Part shown: positions 1 through 8,428 of the stretch, one piece after another
Layout: each line of letters starts with the position of its first letter
Numbering within the stretch: the first letter of the stretch is position 1
From: Prevotella sp.
GTDB lineage: Bacteria > Bacteroidota > Bacteroidia > Bacteroidales > Bacteroidaceae
Assembly (NCBI GenBank): GCA_017557185.1
Contig: JAFZAP010000054.1
Span: 62,001-126,000 of the forward strand
Length of the DNA: 64,000 bases
Reading direction: 5' to 3'
The notes under the pieces: generated by a model
Databases searched by the model: none
Told to the model about the DNA's origin: nothing
The model's input: only the letters and a program-made list of their open reading frames with translations
Translations under genes and position numbers: made by a program

Positions 1-569
1 GCCATCTGCACCTGGGCAGGCAGCTTCAGCAATCGCAGGTAGTTGGCGACGGCGGTGCGACTCTTACCCACGCGCTTTGCCACTTTGTCCTGTGTCATAC
101 CTTCGCCTTCCAGCAGGTGCTGATAGGCCAGAGCGATCTCGATGTCGTTCAGGTCCTCGCGCTGAATATTCTCGACAAGCGCCATTTCCATGACGTTCTC
201 ATCGGCGATGGTACGGATGTAGGCGGGGATGGTGGAGAGCCCAGCCAGCTGCGATGCCCTCCAGCGTCGTTCGCCAGCCACAATCTGATAGCGTCCGCCA
301 GGTACCTGACGTAGCGTGATGGGCTGTATGATGCCTATCTGCAGGATGCTGTCGGCAAGTTCCTGCAAGGCTACGGCATCGAATTCGCGGCGCGGCTGAT
401 TGGGGTTTGCATCGATGTCGCTGAGTGCTATCTCGTTGATGGTCGACGACCCCTGTGTCTTCACGCCAGTGGTATCGATGAGTGCATCGAGACCGCGACC
501 GCCTTCTATCTCGTCGAGACCTCTGCCAAGTGCACTTTTTGTATTTGCGTATTTCTTCTTAACAGCCAT
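1..569 (-). CDS. parB: ParB-like chromosome partitioning protein (3' end cut by window)
   Basis: Binds parS sites and, with ParA, segregates the replication-origin region. The minus-strand frame begins with ATG at 569 and runs off the window edge, leaving about 189 residues. Visible family motifs, in order, are the NPNQPRR segment near residue 57, GERRWRAS (ParB/Srx CTP-binding region) and ALVENIQREDLN. A helix-turn-helix with VAKRVGKSRTAVANYLRLL follows before the cut. The start lies 6 nt after the parA stop, so the two are co-transcribed. No parS palindrome was noticed nearby. The family call is secure; the missing C-terminal dimerisation domain simply lies outside the window. Confidence 0.95.
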   Translation of the reverse strand, partial: MAVKKKYANTKSALGRGLDEIEGGRGLDALIDTTGVKTQGSSTINEIALSDIDANPNQPRREFDAVALQELADSILQIGIIQPITLRQVPGGRYQIVAGERRWRASQLAGLSTIPAYIRTIADENVMEMALVENIQREDLNDIEIALAYQHLLEGEGMTQDKVAKRVGKSRTAVANYLRLLKLPAQVQM

Positions 570-575
570 TGATTC

Positions 576-1337
576 TTAATTTTTACTAATGATTTCCTTG
601 GCAAGTGCCAGATGGTTCTTGGCACCTGTAGAGTCGGCATCATAAAGGATGGCGGGCAGACCGTGTGAGGGTGCCTCGCTGAGTTTCACATTGCGCTGGA
701 TGACAGTCTTGAACACCAGTTCCTGGAAGTGGCGCTTCACCTCGTCGTAAATCTGATTGGCCAGACGCAGGCGCGAGTCGTACATCGTCAGCAGGAATCC
801 CTCGATTTCGAGTTTCGTGTTCAGCTTCGACTTAATGATGCGGATGGTGTTGAGCAGCTTTGAGATGCCTTCTAATGCAAAATACTCACACTGTACGGGA
901 ATGATGACCGAGTCGGCGGCTGTCAGCGCGTTCACGGTGATGAGACCCAGCGACGGAGCACAGTCGATAAGTATGTAGTCGTACTCGGGACGCAACGGGT
1001 CGAGGATGTTCTTCAGCACGCGCTCGCGGTTGTCGAGGTTCAGCATCTCGATCTCAGCACCCACCAGGTCGATGTGGCTGGGAATGATGTCGAGGCCGTC
1101 GATATCGGTCGTATAGATGGCATCGCGTACGTCGGCATGATCGATGATGCACTCATAGAGTGAGCAGTCCACCTCCTGGATGTTCACACCCAGTCCGCTT
1201 GAGGCGTTGGCCTGCGGATCGGCATCGATGACGAGCACCGATTTCTCCAGTGTGGCCAGTGAGGCTGCCAGATTCATCGTGGTTGTCGTCTTGCCGACGC
1301 CACCTTTCTGATTTGCTAATGCTATGATTTTTGCCAT
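576..1337 (-). CDS. parA: ParA/Soj ATPase for chromosome partitioning
   Basis: A 253-residue ParA-type ATPase that binds DNA non-specifically and moves ParB-parS complexes. The deviant Walker A motif KGGVGKTTTT lies near residues 11-20. DADPQANAS follows near 40, and a Walker B-like strand ending LIDCAPSLG lies near 125. Full length and ATP-site motifs match chromosomal Soj proteins. It is first in a parA-parB operon, with parB 6 nt downstream. A TAACTTTG -7 element on the minus strand (1404-1411) lies upstream, divergent from surE. Such pairs are usually close to the replication origin, but no dnaA or origin is visible here. Confidence 0.96.
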   Translation of the reverse strand: MAKIIALANQKGGVGKTTTTMNLAASLATLEKSVLVIDADPQANASSGLGVNIQEVDCSLYECIIDHADVRDAIYTTDIDGLDIIPSHIDLVGAEIEMLNLDNRERVLKNILDPLRPEYDYILIDCAPSLGLITVNALTAADSVIIPVQCEYFALEGISKLLNTIRIIKSKLNTKLEIEGFLLTMYDSRLRLANQIYDEVKRHFQELVFKTVIQRNVKLSEAPSHGLPAILYDADSTGAKNHLALAKEIISKN

Positions 1338-1403
1338 TGTATTCTTTCTTTGTTCCTATTCTTTTTTATATCTGGTTCGGTCTTTTTGAACCTTATTAAG
1401 GTG

Positions 1404-1411
1404 CAAAGTTA
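1404..1411 (-). promoter_or_regulatory. Promoter -7 element for parA-parB
   Basis: On the minus strand this reads TAACTTTG, matching the Bacteroidota TAnnTTTG -7 box. Transcription would start near 1397, giving a leader of about 60 nt before parA. No clear -33 TTTG is seen. Confidence 0.5.
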
Positions 1412-1431
1412 CGAATTTTATGCGAAGATTC

Positions 1432-1461
1432 TTGTAATTTAAACCTTTTTTCGTACTTTTG
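1432..1461 (+). promoter_or_regulatory. Promoter of surE-lpxB
   Basis: TTG at 1432-1434, a 19-nt spacer, then TACTTTTG at 1454-1461, the Bacteroidota -33/-7 arrangement. The predicted transcription start near 1468 is 16 nt before the surE ATG. Confidence 0.65.
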
Positions 1462-1483
1462 CAGTCAAAATTATACTTTTTAT

Positions 1484-2332
1484 ATGAATTCAACTCCTAA
1501 CAACATGTCTGGTCGACGACCTCTGATTCTTATTTCCAACGATGACGGCTTCGATGCCAACGGCATCCGCGCCCTTGCCGATATGGTGCGGCCGATAGGC
1601 GATGTGCTCGTTTGTGCTCCCGACGGACCGCGTTCTGGATTCTCGTGTGCTTTCTCAGCAACGAAATATCTCACGCTGCAACGGCAACACAACATGGGTG
1701 ACGACATTGAGGTGTGGTCGTGTAGTGGAACACCCGTCGACTGCGTGAAGTTGGCCATCGACCAGTTTTGTCTCGAACACGAAGATCCCTCGCATTGCAC
1801 CTACCCCGAGGCGCATCGCCACCGCATGCCCGACCTCATCCTTGGCGGCATCAATCACGGCGATAACTCCACGGTGAACAACCACTATTCCGGCACGATG
1901 GGTGTGGCCAAGGAGGGTTGTCTGAAATACATTCCTTCAATTGCGTTCTCTACATGCTTCTACAACGAAGATGCTAACCTAGAGCCGCTACGGCCCTACG
2001 TGCAACAAATCGTGCGCCGCGTGCTCGCCGAAGGTCTGCCGAAGGGTATCTGTCTGAATGTGAACTTCCCTGCCCGTGAGGTGTTCGAGGGCGTGCGTGT
2101 GTGCCGTATGACCTACGGACAGTGGGTCAATGAGGTCGTGCGCCGTCCGCATCCCCGCGGCTACGACTATTATTGGATGGTAGGCCACTATCGCAACGAC
2201 GAACCCGAAGCCAAAGACTCCGACCAGTGGGCTCTTAACAACGGCTTTGTGGCCATTACCCCCACACAGATTGATGTCACCGCTTATGCCTACATGGAGC
2301 ATTTGCGTGACTGGGAAATGGATAATGGATAA
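1484..2332 (+). CDS. surE: 5'/3'-nucleotidase SurE
   Basis: SurE family nucleotidase, a metal-dependent phosphatase acting on nucleoside monophosphates. The N-terminal motif ILISNDDGFDANGI (residues 14-27) carries the Asp pair that binds metal. The segment APDGPRSGFSCAFS and a conserved Asn in GGINHGDNS follow. The length of 282 residues is slightly long for the family (about 250). ATG 1505 is an alternative start that would remove a non-conserved heptapeptide. The next gene, lpxB, starts 16 nt after the stop codon, so the two form an operon, an arrangement common in Bacteroidota. Confidence 0.95.
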   Translation: MNSTPNNMSGRRPLILISNDDGFDANGIRALADMVRPIGDVLVCAPDGPRSGFSCAFSATKYLTLQRQHNMGDDIEVWSCSGTPVDCVKLAIDQFCLEHEDPSHCTYPEAHRHRMPDLILGGINHGDNSTVNNHYSGTMGVAKEGCLKYIPSIAFSTCFYNEDANLEPLRPYVQQIVRRVLAEGLPKGICLNVNFPAREVFEGVRVCRMTYGQWVNEVVRRPHPRGYDYYWMVGHYRNDEPEAKDSDQWALNNGFVAITPTQIDVTAYAYMEHLRDWEMDNG

Positions 2333-2347
2333 GAATCTCACAACCTC

Positions 2348-3574
2348 ATGAAATACTACCTGATAGTTGGCGAAGCCTCTGGCGACCTGCATGCCTCACA
2401 TCTGATGCGGTCGCTGCAGCAGGAAGACCCCGAGGCACAGTTCCGTTTCTTCGGCGGCGACCTGATGTCGGCTGTCGGCGGTATCCGTGTGCGACACTAT
2501 AAGGAACTGGCCTACATGGGATTCATTCCTGTGCTCATGCATCTGCCAACAATCTTCCGCAATCTGAAATTCTGCAAGCAGGACATCACACAATGGCGAC
2601 CCGATGCCGTAATCCTCGTCGACTATCCTGGCTTCAATCTGAAGATTGCAAAATATCTGCACAAGGAAAGAATCAAGGCGCAAAAGGCTTCCTCCCTGCA
2701 GGGAAGGGCTGGGGTGGGGTTCCCTCAGATTTACTACTACATCTCGCCGAAGATTTGGGCTTGGAAAGAATGGCGTATCCGCAACATCAAACGTGACATC
2801 GATCAACTGTTTTCCATCCTTCCTTTTGAAGTGGATTTCTTCGAGCATAAGCACCATTACCCCATCCATTACGTCGGCAACCCCACTGCTCACGAGGTGC
2901 GCGAGTTTCGAAAGAAGGCTTACTCTTCCCTCCTTACGGGGGAGGGTTCTTTCTCCGCTGTCGCTATGAAAGCGGCGGAGCCGAGCGGGGGTGGGGCTCC
3001 CCTCATCGCCCTTCTGGCAGGCTCGCGCAAACAAGAAATCAAAGACAACCTGCCGGCGATGATAGAGGCTGCTACTCCTTATGCTTCAGATTATCAGCTC
3101 GTTGTAGCGGGTGCACCTTCTATCGATGAAGAATACTATGCCCCGTTCATCGAAGGAAAGCCCGTCACGCTGGTCATGAATAAGACCTACGAACTGCTCT
3201 CGCAGGCTACGGCAGCCCTTGTCACCAGTGGGACGGCAACACTCGAGACCGCACTCTTCGAGGTGCCACAGGCGGTGTGCTACAAGACGCCTGTGCCGCG
3301 TCTCATCCGCTTCGCCTTCAATCACATCATCAAGTGCCGCTATATCTCGCTCGTCAACCTTATTGCTGATCGCGAAGTGGTGCCTGAATTGTTGGCCGAC
3401 CGTTTTTCAGTTGAAAACATCCGAAACGAACTGCGACGCCTGTTGCCTGGACATGATGCCCGCACGGCCATGCTTTTCGATTATCGCATCGTCCAGAAAA
3501 AACTAGGTGGCGACATTGCACCTGACAATGCCGCCCGCCTGATGGTTCACTACTTACGTTGCCCGAAAGGATAA
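2348..3574 (+). CDS. lpxB: Lipid-A-disaccharide synthase LpxB with two in-frame repeat insertions
   Basis: GT19 glycosyltransferase that joins UDP-diacylglucosamine and lipid X to form the lipid A disaccharide at the inner membrane. GEASGDLHASHLM at the N-terminus, VDYPGFN, YYYISPKIWAWK and LLAGSRKQEI are all recognisable. The protein is 408 residues against a usual 375-385. The excess is explained by two low-complexity segments encoded by G/C-rich palindromic repeats. One interrupts the link between IAKYLHKE and YYYISP (about residues 112-130). The other precedes IALLAGSR (about 193-218). Both keep the frame and fall in loops between conserved blocks. Activity is probably retained because lipid A synthesis is normally essential. 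Confidence 0.95.
   Translation: MKYYLIVGEASGDLHASHLMRSLQQEDPEAQFRFFGGDLMSAVGGIRVRHYKELAYMGFIPVLMHLPTIFRNLKFCKQDITQWRPDAVILVDYPGFNLKIAKYLHKERIKAQKASSLQGRAGVGFPQIYYYISPKIWAWKEWRIRNIKRDIDQLFSILPFEVDFFEHKHHYPIHYVGNPTAHEVREFRKKAYSSLLTGEGSFSAVAMKAAEPSGGGAPLIALLAGSRKQEIKDNLPAMIEAATPYASDYQLVVAGAPSIDEEYYAPFIEGKPVTLVMNKTYELLSQATAALVTSGTATLETALFEVPQAVCYKTPVPRLIRFAFNHIIKCRYISLVNLIADREVVPELLADRFSVENIRNELRRLLPGHDARTAMLFDYRIVQKKLGGDIAPDNAARLMVHYLRCPKG
2685..2724 (+). repeat. G/C-rich palindromic repeat inside lpxB (copy 1)
   Basis: CTTCCTCCCTGCAGGGAAGG, then CTGGGGTGGGG. The same layout (palindrome plus GGGGTGGGG tail) recurs between genes at 15957 and 19694. It is translated in frame as a Ser/Gly-rich loop. 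Confidence 0.75.
2925..3001 (+). repeat. G/C-rich palindromic repeat inside lpxB (copy 2)
   Basis: CCCTCCTTACGGGGGAGGG at the left end and GGGGGTGGGGCT at the right end enclose a second inverted repeat (CTCCGC ... GCGGCGGAG). It is translated in frame just before the conserved LLAGSRKQEI block. Confidence 0.75.
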
Positions 3575-3624
3575 GAAGGTTAGAGCTATTGTATTCTTAT
3601 AAGCGTAACTTTCGTACTTGCCGT

Positions 3625-6600
3625 CTATAGCTTTGGTTTCAGCTCATCGGGCGACTCGTTGGTGAACATATCTACCTTTGAAGATTCGCGTTCGAAGAAA
3701 TGTCGGATGACTTCCTCGTCAACCGTGATAGTCGGCTGGAAGTCTGCCGACTGCATATACTGCAGGATGGCATGACGCAGTTGGCGGGCAACGGGTCGGT
3801 CCTCGAGACGGTTCGTGATGTCGATAGTGGTCATAAGCAAGCATCCTTTGCCAACCCGGGCTTCAATCAGCATGCCGAGCTTACGCGAGATGTGCCATGT
3901 GTCGATGGGCTGTACTACCGGTTGGTAGTCGGCAGGCAGCTCGGAAAGATTCAATACTTGCGTACGGTTGACGAGTTCCCACCAGTTCAGGTTTTGCCAG
4001 TCGTCGGTTGGGAAGTCGTATTTGAACAGCGGGTGCTCTTTGTCGATGTATGCTCCGGTGGTATGAGGCGGGCGCATCTTGAACCACGATGTATTCCAGA
4101 AAACGGGCAGGTAGTTGTGCACAACGTCATTGCCATACCGCACGCGTCCGGCGGCACAGAGCAGGACGGTTCCACCTCGTCGCAGGATTTTCAATGCCTT
4201 TGCATCCAAGGTGTCGGTTTCATAGATGTTCTTGCTTTTTTCCTCTGTAATGATCGCTGGGTAGACCCAGAATTCCCATTGGTTGCTTTCTCTACCATTT
4301 ATCTTCACTTGGAGCGTCAACTTCCGAGGCTGCTGGAACTGTGCCAATGGGAGAGTGACGGTTCCTGCCGAATGGTTTTTGCCCAACGGAATCGTTGCAG
4401 TAGGCAGAATGCCGGCAGCTACCTCGCGTTGTTGGTCATCGCTGATTTGCCAGGCGATAGAGGCATCGGTCAACGCATCGGCAGAGGCATTATAAACCTC
4501 TAGTGGAATGGAGAGTTGTTCGTTGTTAGTGTACACAAACTTGGGGAAACGTGCCAGTGCCACCACCGGCGAACAGAACTGCGTCCAATCATGGGCGTTG
4601 CAATAACCTTTCTCGCGCCAATGTACGTTGAGTGGACCGACGAGGGCGGTGCCTTGGCCAGAATAATCGTTAAGGCTCAATAGTTGGAAACCAGCATAAT
4701 CGGGAGTGCGCAGGTTGCGTTCTATCTCATATTTATAGCAGAGCACTTGCAGCCGACCGCTGGCCATGAGGAACTTCTGACTTTGCGATGCCATTCCGTG
4801 ATCGCGCAGCAGGTCTTGGAACAGTTCGAAATTGCGAGCTTTGTAAACGCCCGTATACTGCGTGATCTCCCTGAAGTCGGGGAAGGCACACCACTGGCCT
4901 TGCTCATGGGCGACGATGGGCGACTGGTTGGGCTGTGAGTCTTTGTAATTGCGTGGAAACTCAATGCCGCTCAAGTAGTCATTGTCGCTCGACGGAGCAC
5001 GGCGGTTCCACTCGTCCAATCCTCGGGCACCGCCTTTGACGTGATATTCAGAACCGCCGTCCCAAGCCCAGCCGCCGCCGACCGAGGCGCCGGCATAGAT
5101 TTTCGTGGGGTCGTACTGTTTCATTTGGGCTACCCACTCGTTGCAATAGGGAACCCAGTTACCAGCTGGTTCATTGCCGGCAGCCATCATCACGAACGAC
5201 GGATGGTGACCATATTCGTCAACAATGCGTTTCGACTCTTCAAGCAAGTATTGATCGATCTTCTGACCGCTGGAAAGTCGAACGCCATGATTGGGCCACG
5301 AGGGTCCTTCCACTTGCAGATAGATGCCAACCTCGTCGGCAGCACAGAAGGCTGCCTCGGGCGGACAGTACGAGTGGAAGCGCATGTGGTTCAGACCGTA
5401 CTCCTTGCATTTTCGCAGCAGGCGCAACCACTCTTGCTTTTCGGTAGGTGGAAAGCCCGTTTCGGGAAAGCAACAGTTTTCCACCGTACCTCGCAGGAAC
5501 AACGGCCGGCCGTTGATATACAGTTGTCGTCCCTTGATGCTGATTTCTCGCAATCCGAATGTTACCTCTATTTTCTGCCCTTGGTATTCTACCGTGTGAC
5601 TATAGAGGCGCGGATGGAATTCGTCCCACAGCTCGGCATCATCGCCTAACGGGAAATGGTATGTTTCCTCATTGATGACGATATCTACCGAACGATCGGC
5701 CAGATGAGGTATGACGCGTTTTCGCCAGATAATAGGCTTTGCCTGTAGTTCCAGTCGTCCTGCGATGCCGTTCCAGTTTCCCTGTGTCTGATCGGTCACG
5801 CTGTGCGAGTCCTGTCCCACACAGACATTCTCGATGCCGTTATACACACGGAGGGCAATCTCGTTGTTGGCTCCGGGTCGGATGTATGGTGTCACATCAT
5901 AGCGATGTGGCGTGGAAAGCGACATCTGGTACCCTACTTCCTGACCGTTGATGAACAGGGTGGTTTCGATATGCGGGCGTTCCAGGAGTAGTGTCAGTTG
6001 TTGACCGTCGAACGTCTTTGGCACTTTGACCGTGCGTCTATACCACGATGTTCCGACATAGTGGCGTTCAGGAGTCAGGAAGAAGGGGAATTTGATGCTG
6101 TCCTCAACGCGGTATTTCTCCATATAAGGATTGAAATAAAAACTGGAATCGTAGAGTGACCCTGTCCATTGCGTGTGAATACTGACCTTCTCGCCTTTGC
6201 CGTTGGTGAGCATGGAGCCTGGCAGAACGACTTTGTCGTTATAGTCGGGAGAGTCGCCCATAGAGAAATCCCATTGGCCGGCCAGTGAGATGGTCTGCTT
6301 CGCTTCACCCTTCATTTGGATGATTTCCACGCTTTTCACCTGTTCGCCTTCTGCTCTGTCGGCCTCACGAGGCAGGTAGATGGGGGCGTTTTTCTGTAAG
6401 GGGAGGACTCGCAGTTCCAATTCGCTGATGTTGTCAGGCATGCGCCACAGACCATAGAGGAATGGCCGGCCATAGTAGAAATTGTCGGCTACCAAAGTGC
6501 CTTGGGCATATAGGCGGGCACAGTCGCCTTGGTAGTTGATGCTGAGTAGATGGTGTTGACCTTGCGTGGCCGACTCGTCCCAGCTGATCTTGTAGACGGC

Positions 6601-8403
6601 CGCCTGTTCCCAGTCGCTCTCCGATGGAGCCTCGGCAACCTTGGCCTTCCCTTTCACAATCTGGCGGAGCGGACCCGCCTCCTTCACCTTGATGCAAGTG
6701 GTACGAATGGAAGTCTTGGCCGAGATGTCGGGATTATCCAGAAACAGTTTTTCTGCCTCGGTGCGCGAAAGCAGGTAGATGTCCTCTTGAGCCTTGCCGG
6801 ACGTTGAACGTCGACAGACAGGTTTCTTCGTGCCAAGCGGTTTCACGTTCCGCAGTGTCTTACCGTTTTGTAGGCAAATAGTGGTGGAAATGCCCGGCAC
6901 CTGCATCATATAGATTTTCCCGTTGCGCTTGGCGACTAATTGCGCGGTGGCATACCGGATACCATCAATATTCACAGGGAAGATGGCCATTGTACCTGAG
7001 GGGATGGTCAGTTCCGGTAAGGTCACGCCGCACGCCGACAACCTGACGTTCTTCTTGGTCGATAGCGTTTGTAGCCGTTCGTAATTATTGATGAAGATGA
7101 AACCTCTCTCCGTTTTTTCGCCCTCCGTCAGGGAGAGGCTTCTTGTTGCCCATTGCAATTCGTTGTCCTGACCTTGCTTCAGGTCTTGCGATGCCGGGAA
7201 TGCAGCCTGCATTGGAGCCAACAGTTCGCCAAAGTCCTGCATGAAGAGATGCAGGGGACGCAGCATGTAATACTGAGGATAGGGCTGGCCGAACTCGCCC
7301 AGCGGTGCCTGAAAGTCATAGGTACACACGGGCAAATCGTTGTTGGCTGTGCCGGGCGACGTTTGGCATTCGTTCAAAGTGTGTAGACGACCTTCGGGAT
7401 TGGTGCCACCATGATACATGTAGTACCCTAGGAGGTTAGAGCCGCTACCCAATTTGACCAATGCCATCGAATAGGCATCTTCGGGGTAGATATAAGGCCG
7501 GCGATGATATGCTGTGGCCATTCCGCCACCTAGTTCGCAGGTGAAGTATGGGTACGATTTGTCTTCCTGTCCGCTCTTTGCTTCCTGTCGGCCCAGCATA
7601 TCGGTGCCGATGGCAGTAGAAGAACGGAACGCTTTGAAGTTGAAGGCCTTATAGTAGCTTCCGCAGCCCTCGGTAGTCGCTTTGTCCCAGAAGCCGTCGG
7701 CATAGTCGCCATACAAGGGAATCATCTCGCCGAAGGGTACGGGTGTAGCCAGTTCGGGCCATCCTGTGCGAGTATAGAAAGGCAAGTCGAAGCCTGCATC
7801 GAGGGCAGTCTGCTTCAGTGCCATGAGGTACTCGCCACGTCCGCGATATTCGTTGTCGAACTGTGCAGCGATGACTGGGCCGCCATCTTTCCACTGCAAA
7901 CCCTCTACCTGTTCGAAAATCTGACGGTACAGCTGTTGACAGTAATGCATGAAGGTGGGATTCGCCTCTCTGAGCCTACATCCTTTGCTGAACATCCAGT
8001 CGGGAATGCCGCCGTTGCGCACTTCACCGTGGCAGAAGGGGCCGAGTCGCAGTACAACCGGCATCTGTTCCTGTTTGCAAACTTCGAGAAACCGACGCAG
8101 ATTGCGACAGCCGTCCCAGCGGAACACGCCCTCTTCTTCCTCGATATGGTTCCAGAAGATATAGGTGGCGATGATGGTCACGCCGCCGTCTTTCATCTTT
8201 CTCACCTCTGCCACCCATTCGTCGGCAGGAACGCGGGAGTAGTGAATCTCGCCCATCACGGGACACACACGCCGACCGTTGATGATCAGGCTGTGCTGAT
8301 CCCACGTCACAGGTTTGCTGAAGTCGGCTGCCATCGTTGCCACACTGCCGAAGACCATCAGCCATGTGAGCGCGAGGAAGTGTTTGAATAGTCTGTATGT
8401 CAT
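3625..8403 (-). CDS. Secreted two-domain glycosidase: GH35 followed by GH2
   Basis: A 1592-residue exported protein whose signal peptide ends near MAA (residues 24-26). Residues about 30-400 form a GH35 beta-galactosidase-like barrel, with QFDNEY (acid/base Glu185) and YFTCELGGG (nucleophile Glu290). Residues about 690-1270 form GH2: a sugar-binding domain (GTSWYRRTVKVP, LFINGQEVGY), then a barrel with GNEPAGNW (Glu1078) and HEQGQW (Glu1167). Both catalytic pairs are present, so both halves may be active. The exact substrate cannot be read from sequence; a beta-galactoside or related beta-linked glycan is likely. A short palindromic repeat (7109-7143) is translated in frame between the two halves. 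It is the last gene of a four-gene operon, 25 nt after the DUF5107 gene. Confidence 0.88.
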   Translation of the reverse strand: MTYRLFKHFLALTWLMVFGSVATMAADFSKPVTWDQHSLIINGRRVCPVMGEIHYSRVPADEWVAEVRKMKDGGVTIIATYIFWNHIEEEEGVFRWDGCRNLRRFLEVCKQEQMPVVLRLGPFCHGEVRNGGIPDWMFSKGCRLREANPTFMHYCQQLYRQIFEQVEGLQWKDGGPVIAAQFDNEYRGRGEYLMALKQTALDAGFDLPFYTRTGWPELATPVPFGEMIPLYGDYADGFWDKATTEGCGSYYKAFNFKAFRSSTAIGTDMLGRQEAKSGQEDKSYPYFTCELGGGMATAYHRRPYIYPEDAYSMALVKLGSGSNLLGYYMYHGGTNPEGRLHTLNECQTSPGTANNDLPVCTYDFQAPLGEFGQPYPQYYMLRPLHLFMQDFGELLAPMQAAFPASQDLKQGQDNELQWATRSLSLTEGEKTERGFIFINNYERLQTLSTKKNVRLSACGVTLPELTIPSGTMAIFPVNIDGIRYATAQLVAKRNGKIYMMQVPGISTTICLQNGKTLRNVKPLGTKKPVCRRSTSGKAQEDIYLLSRTEAEKLFLDNPDISAKTSIRTTCIKVKEAGPLRQIVKGKAKVAEAPSESDWEQAAVYKISWDESATQGQHHLLSINYQGDCARLYAQGTLVADNFYYGRPFLYGLWRMPDNISELELRVLPLQKNAPIYLPREADRAEGEQVKSVEIIQMKGEAKQTISLAGQWDFSMGDSPDYNDKVVLPGSMLTNGKGEKVSIHTQWTGSLYDSSFYFNPYMEKYRVEDSIKFPFFLTPERHYVGTSWYRRTVKVPKTFDGQQLTLLLERPHIETTLFINGQEVGYQMSLSTPHRYDVTPYIRPGANNEIALRVYNGIENVCVGQDSHSVTDQTQGNWNGIAGRLELQAKPIIWRKRVIPHLADRSVDIVINEETYHFPLGDDAELWDEFHPRLYSHTVEYQGQKIEVTFGLREISIKGRQLYINGRPLFLRGTVENCCFPETGFPPTEKQEWLRLLRKCKEYGLNHMRFHSYCPPEAAFCAADEVGIYLQVEGPSWPNHGVRLSSGQKIDQYLLEESKRIVDEYGHHPSFVMMAAGNEPAGNWVPYCNEWVAQMKQYDPTKIYAGASVGGGWAWDGGSEYHVKGGARGLDEWNRRAPSSDNDYLSGIEFPRNYKDSQPNQSPIVAHEQGQWCAFPDFREITQYTGVYKARNFELFQDLLRDHGMASQSQKFLMASGRLQVLCYKYEIERNLRTPDYAGFQLLSLNDYSGQGTALVGPLNVHWREKGYCNAHDWTQFCSPVVALARFPKFVYTNNEQLSIPLEVYNASADALTDASIAWQISDDQQREVAAGILPTATIPLGKNHSAGTVTLPLAQFQQPRKLTLQVKINGRESNQWEFWVYPAIITEEKSKNIYETDTLDAKALKILRRGGTVLLCAAGRVRYGNDVVHNYLPVFWNTSWFKMRPPHTTGAYIDKEHPLFKYDFPTDDWQNLNWWELVNRTQVLNLSELPADYQPVVQPIDTWHISRKLGMLIEARVGKGCLLMTTIDITNRLEDRPVARQLRHAILQYMQSADFQPTITVDEEVIRHFFERESSKVDMFTNESPDELKPKL
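7109..7143 (-). repeat. G/C-rich repeat fragment inside the GH35-GH2 gene
   Basis: The plus strand reads CGCCCTCCGTCAGGGAGAGG then CTTC, half of the palindrome family. It is translated in frame as a short Ser/Leu/Glu-rich stretch just before the FIFINNYERL segment. Confidence 0.6.
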
Positions 8404-8428
8404 GGTTGGTTTGATGACCTGTCGATGA

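Noticed and set aside
1-1483. Origin of replication or parS site next to parAB
   Set aside because: No palindrome like the parS consensus and no DnaA-box cluster was seen by eye; a computed search would be needed.
3700-4503. Open plus-strand frame of 267 codons opposite the GH35-GH2 gene
   Set aside because: It is antisense to a well-supported glycosidase, has no domain resemblance and no start signals; a shadow frame in G/C-rich coding DNA.
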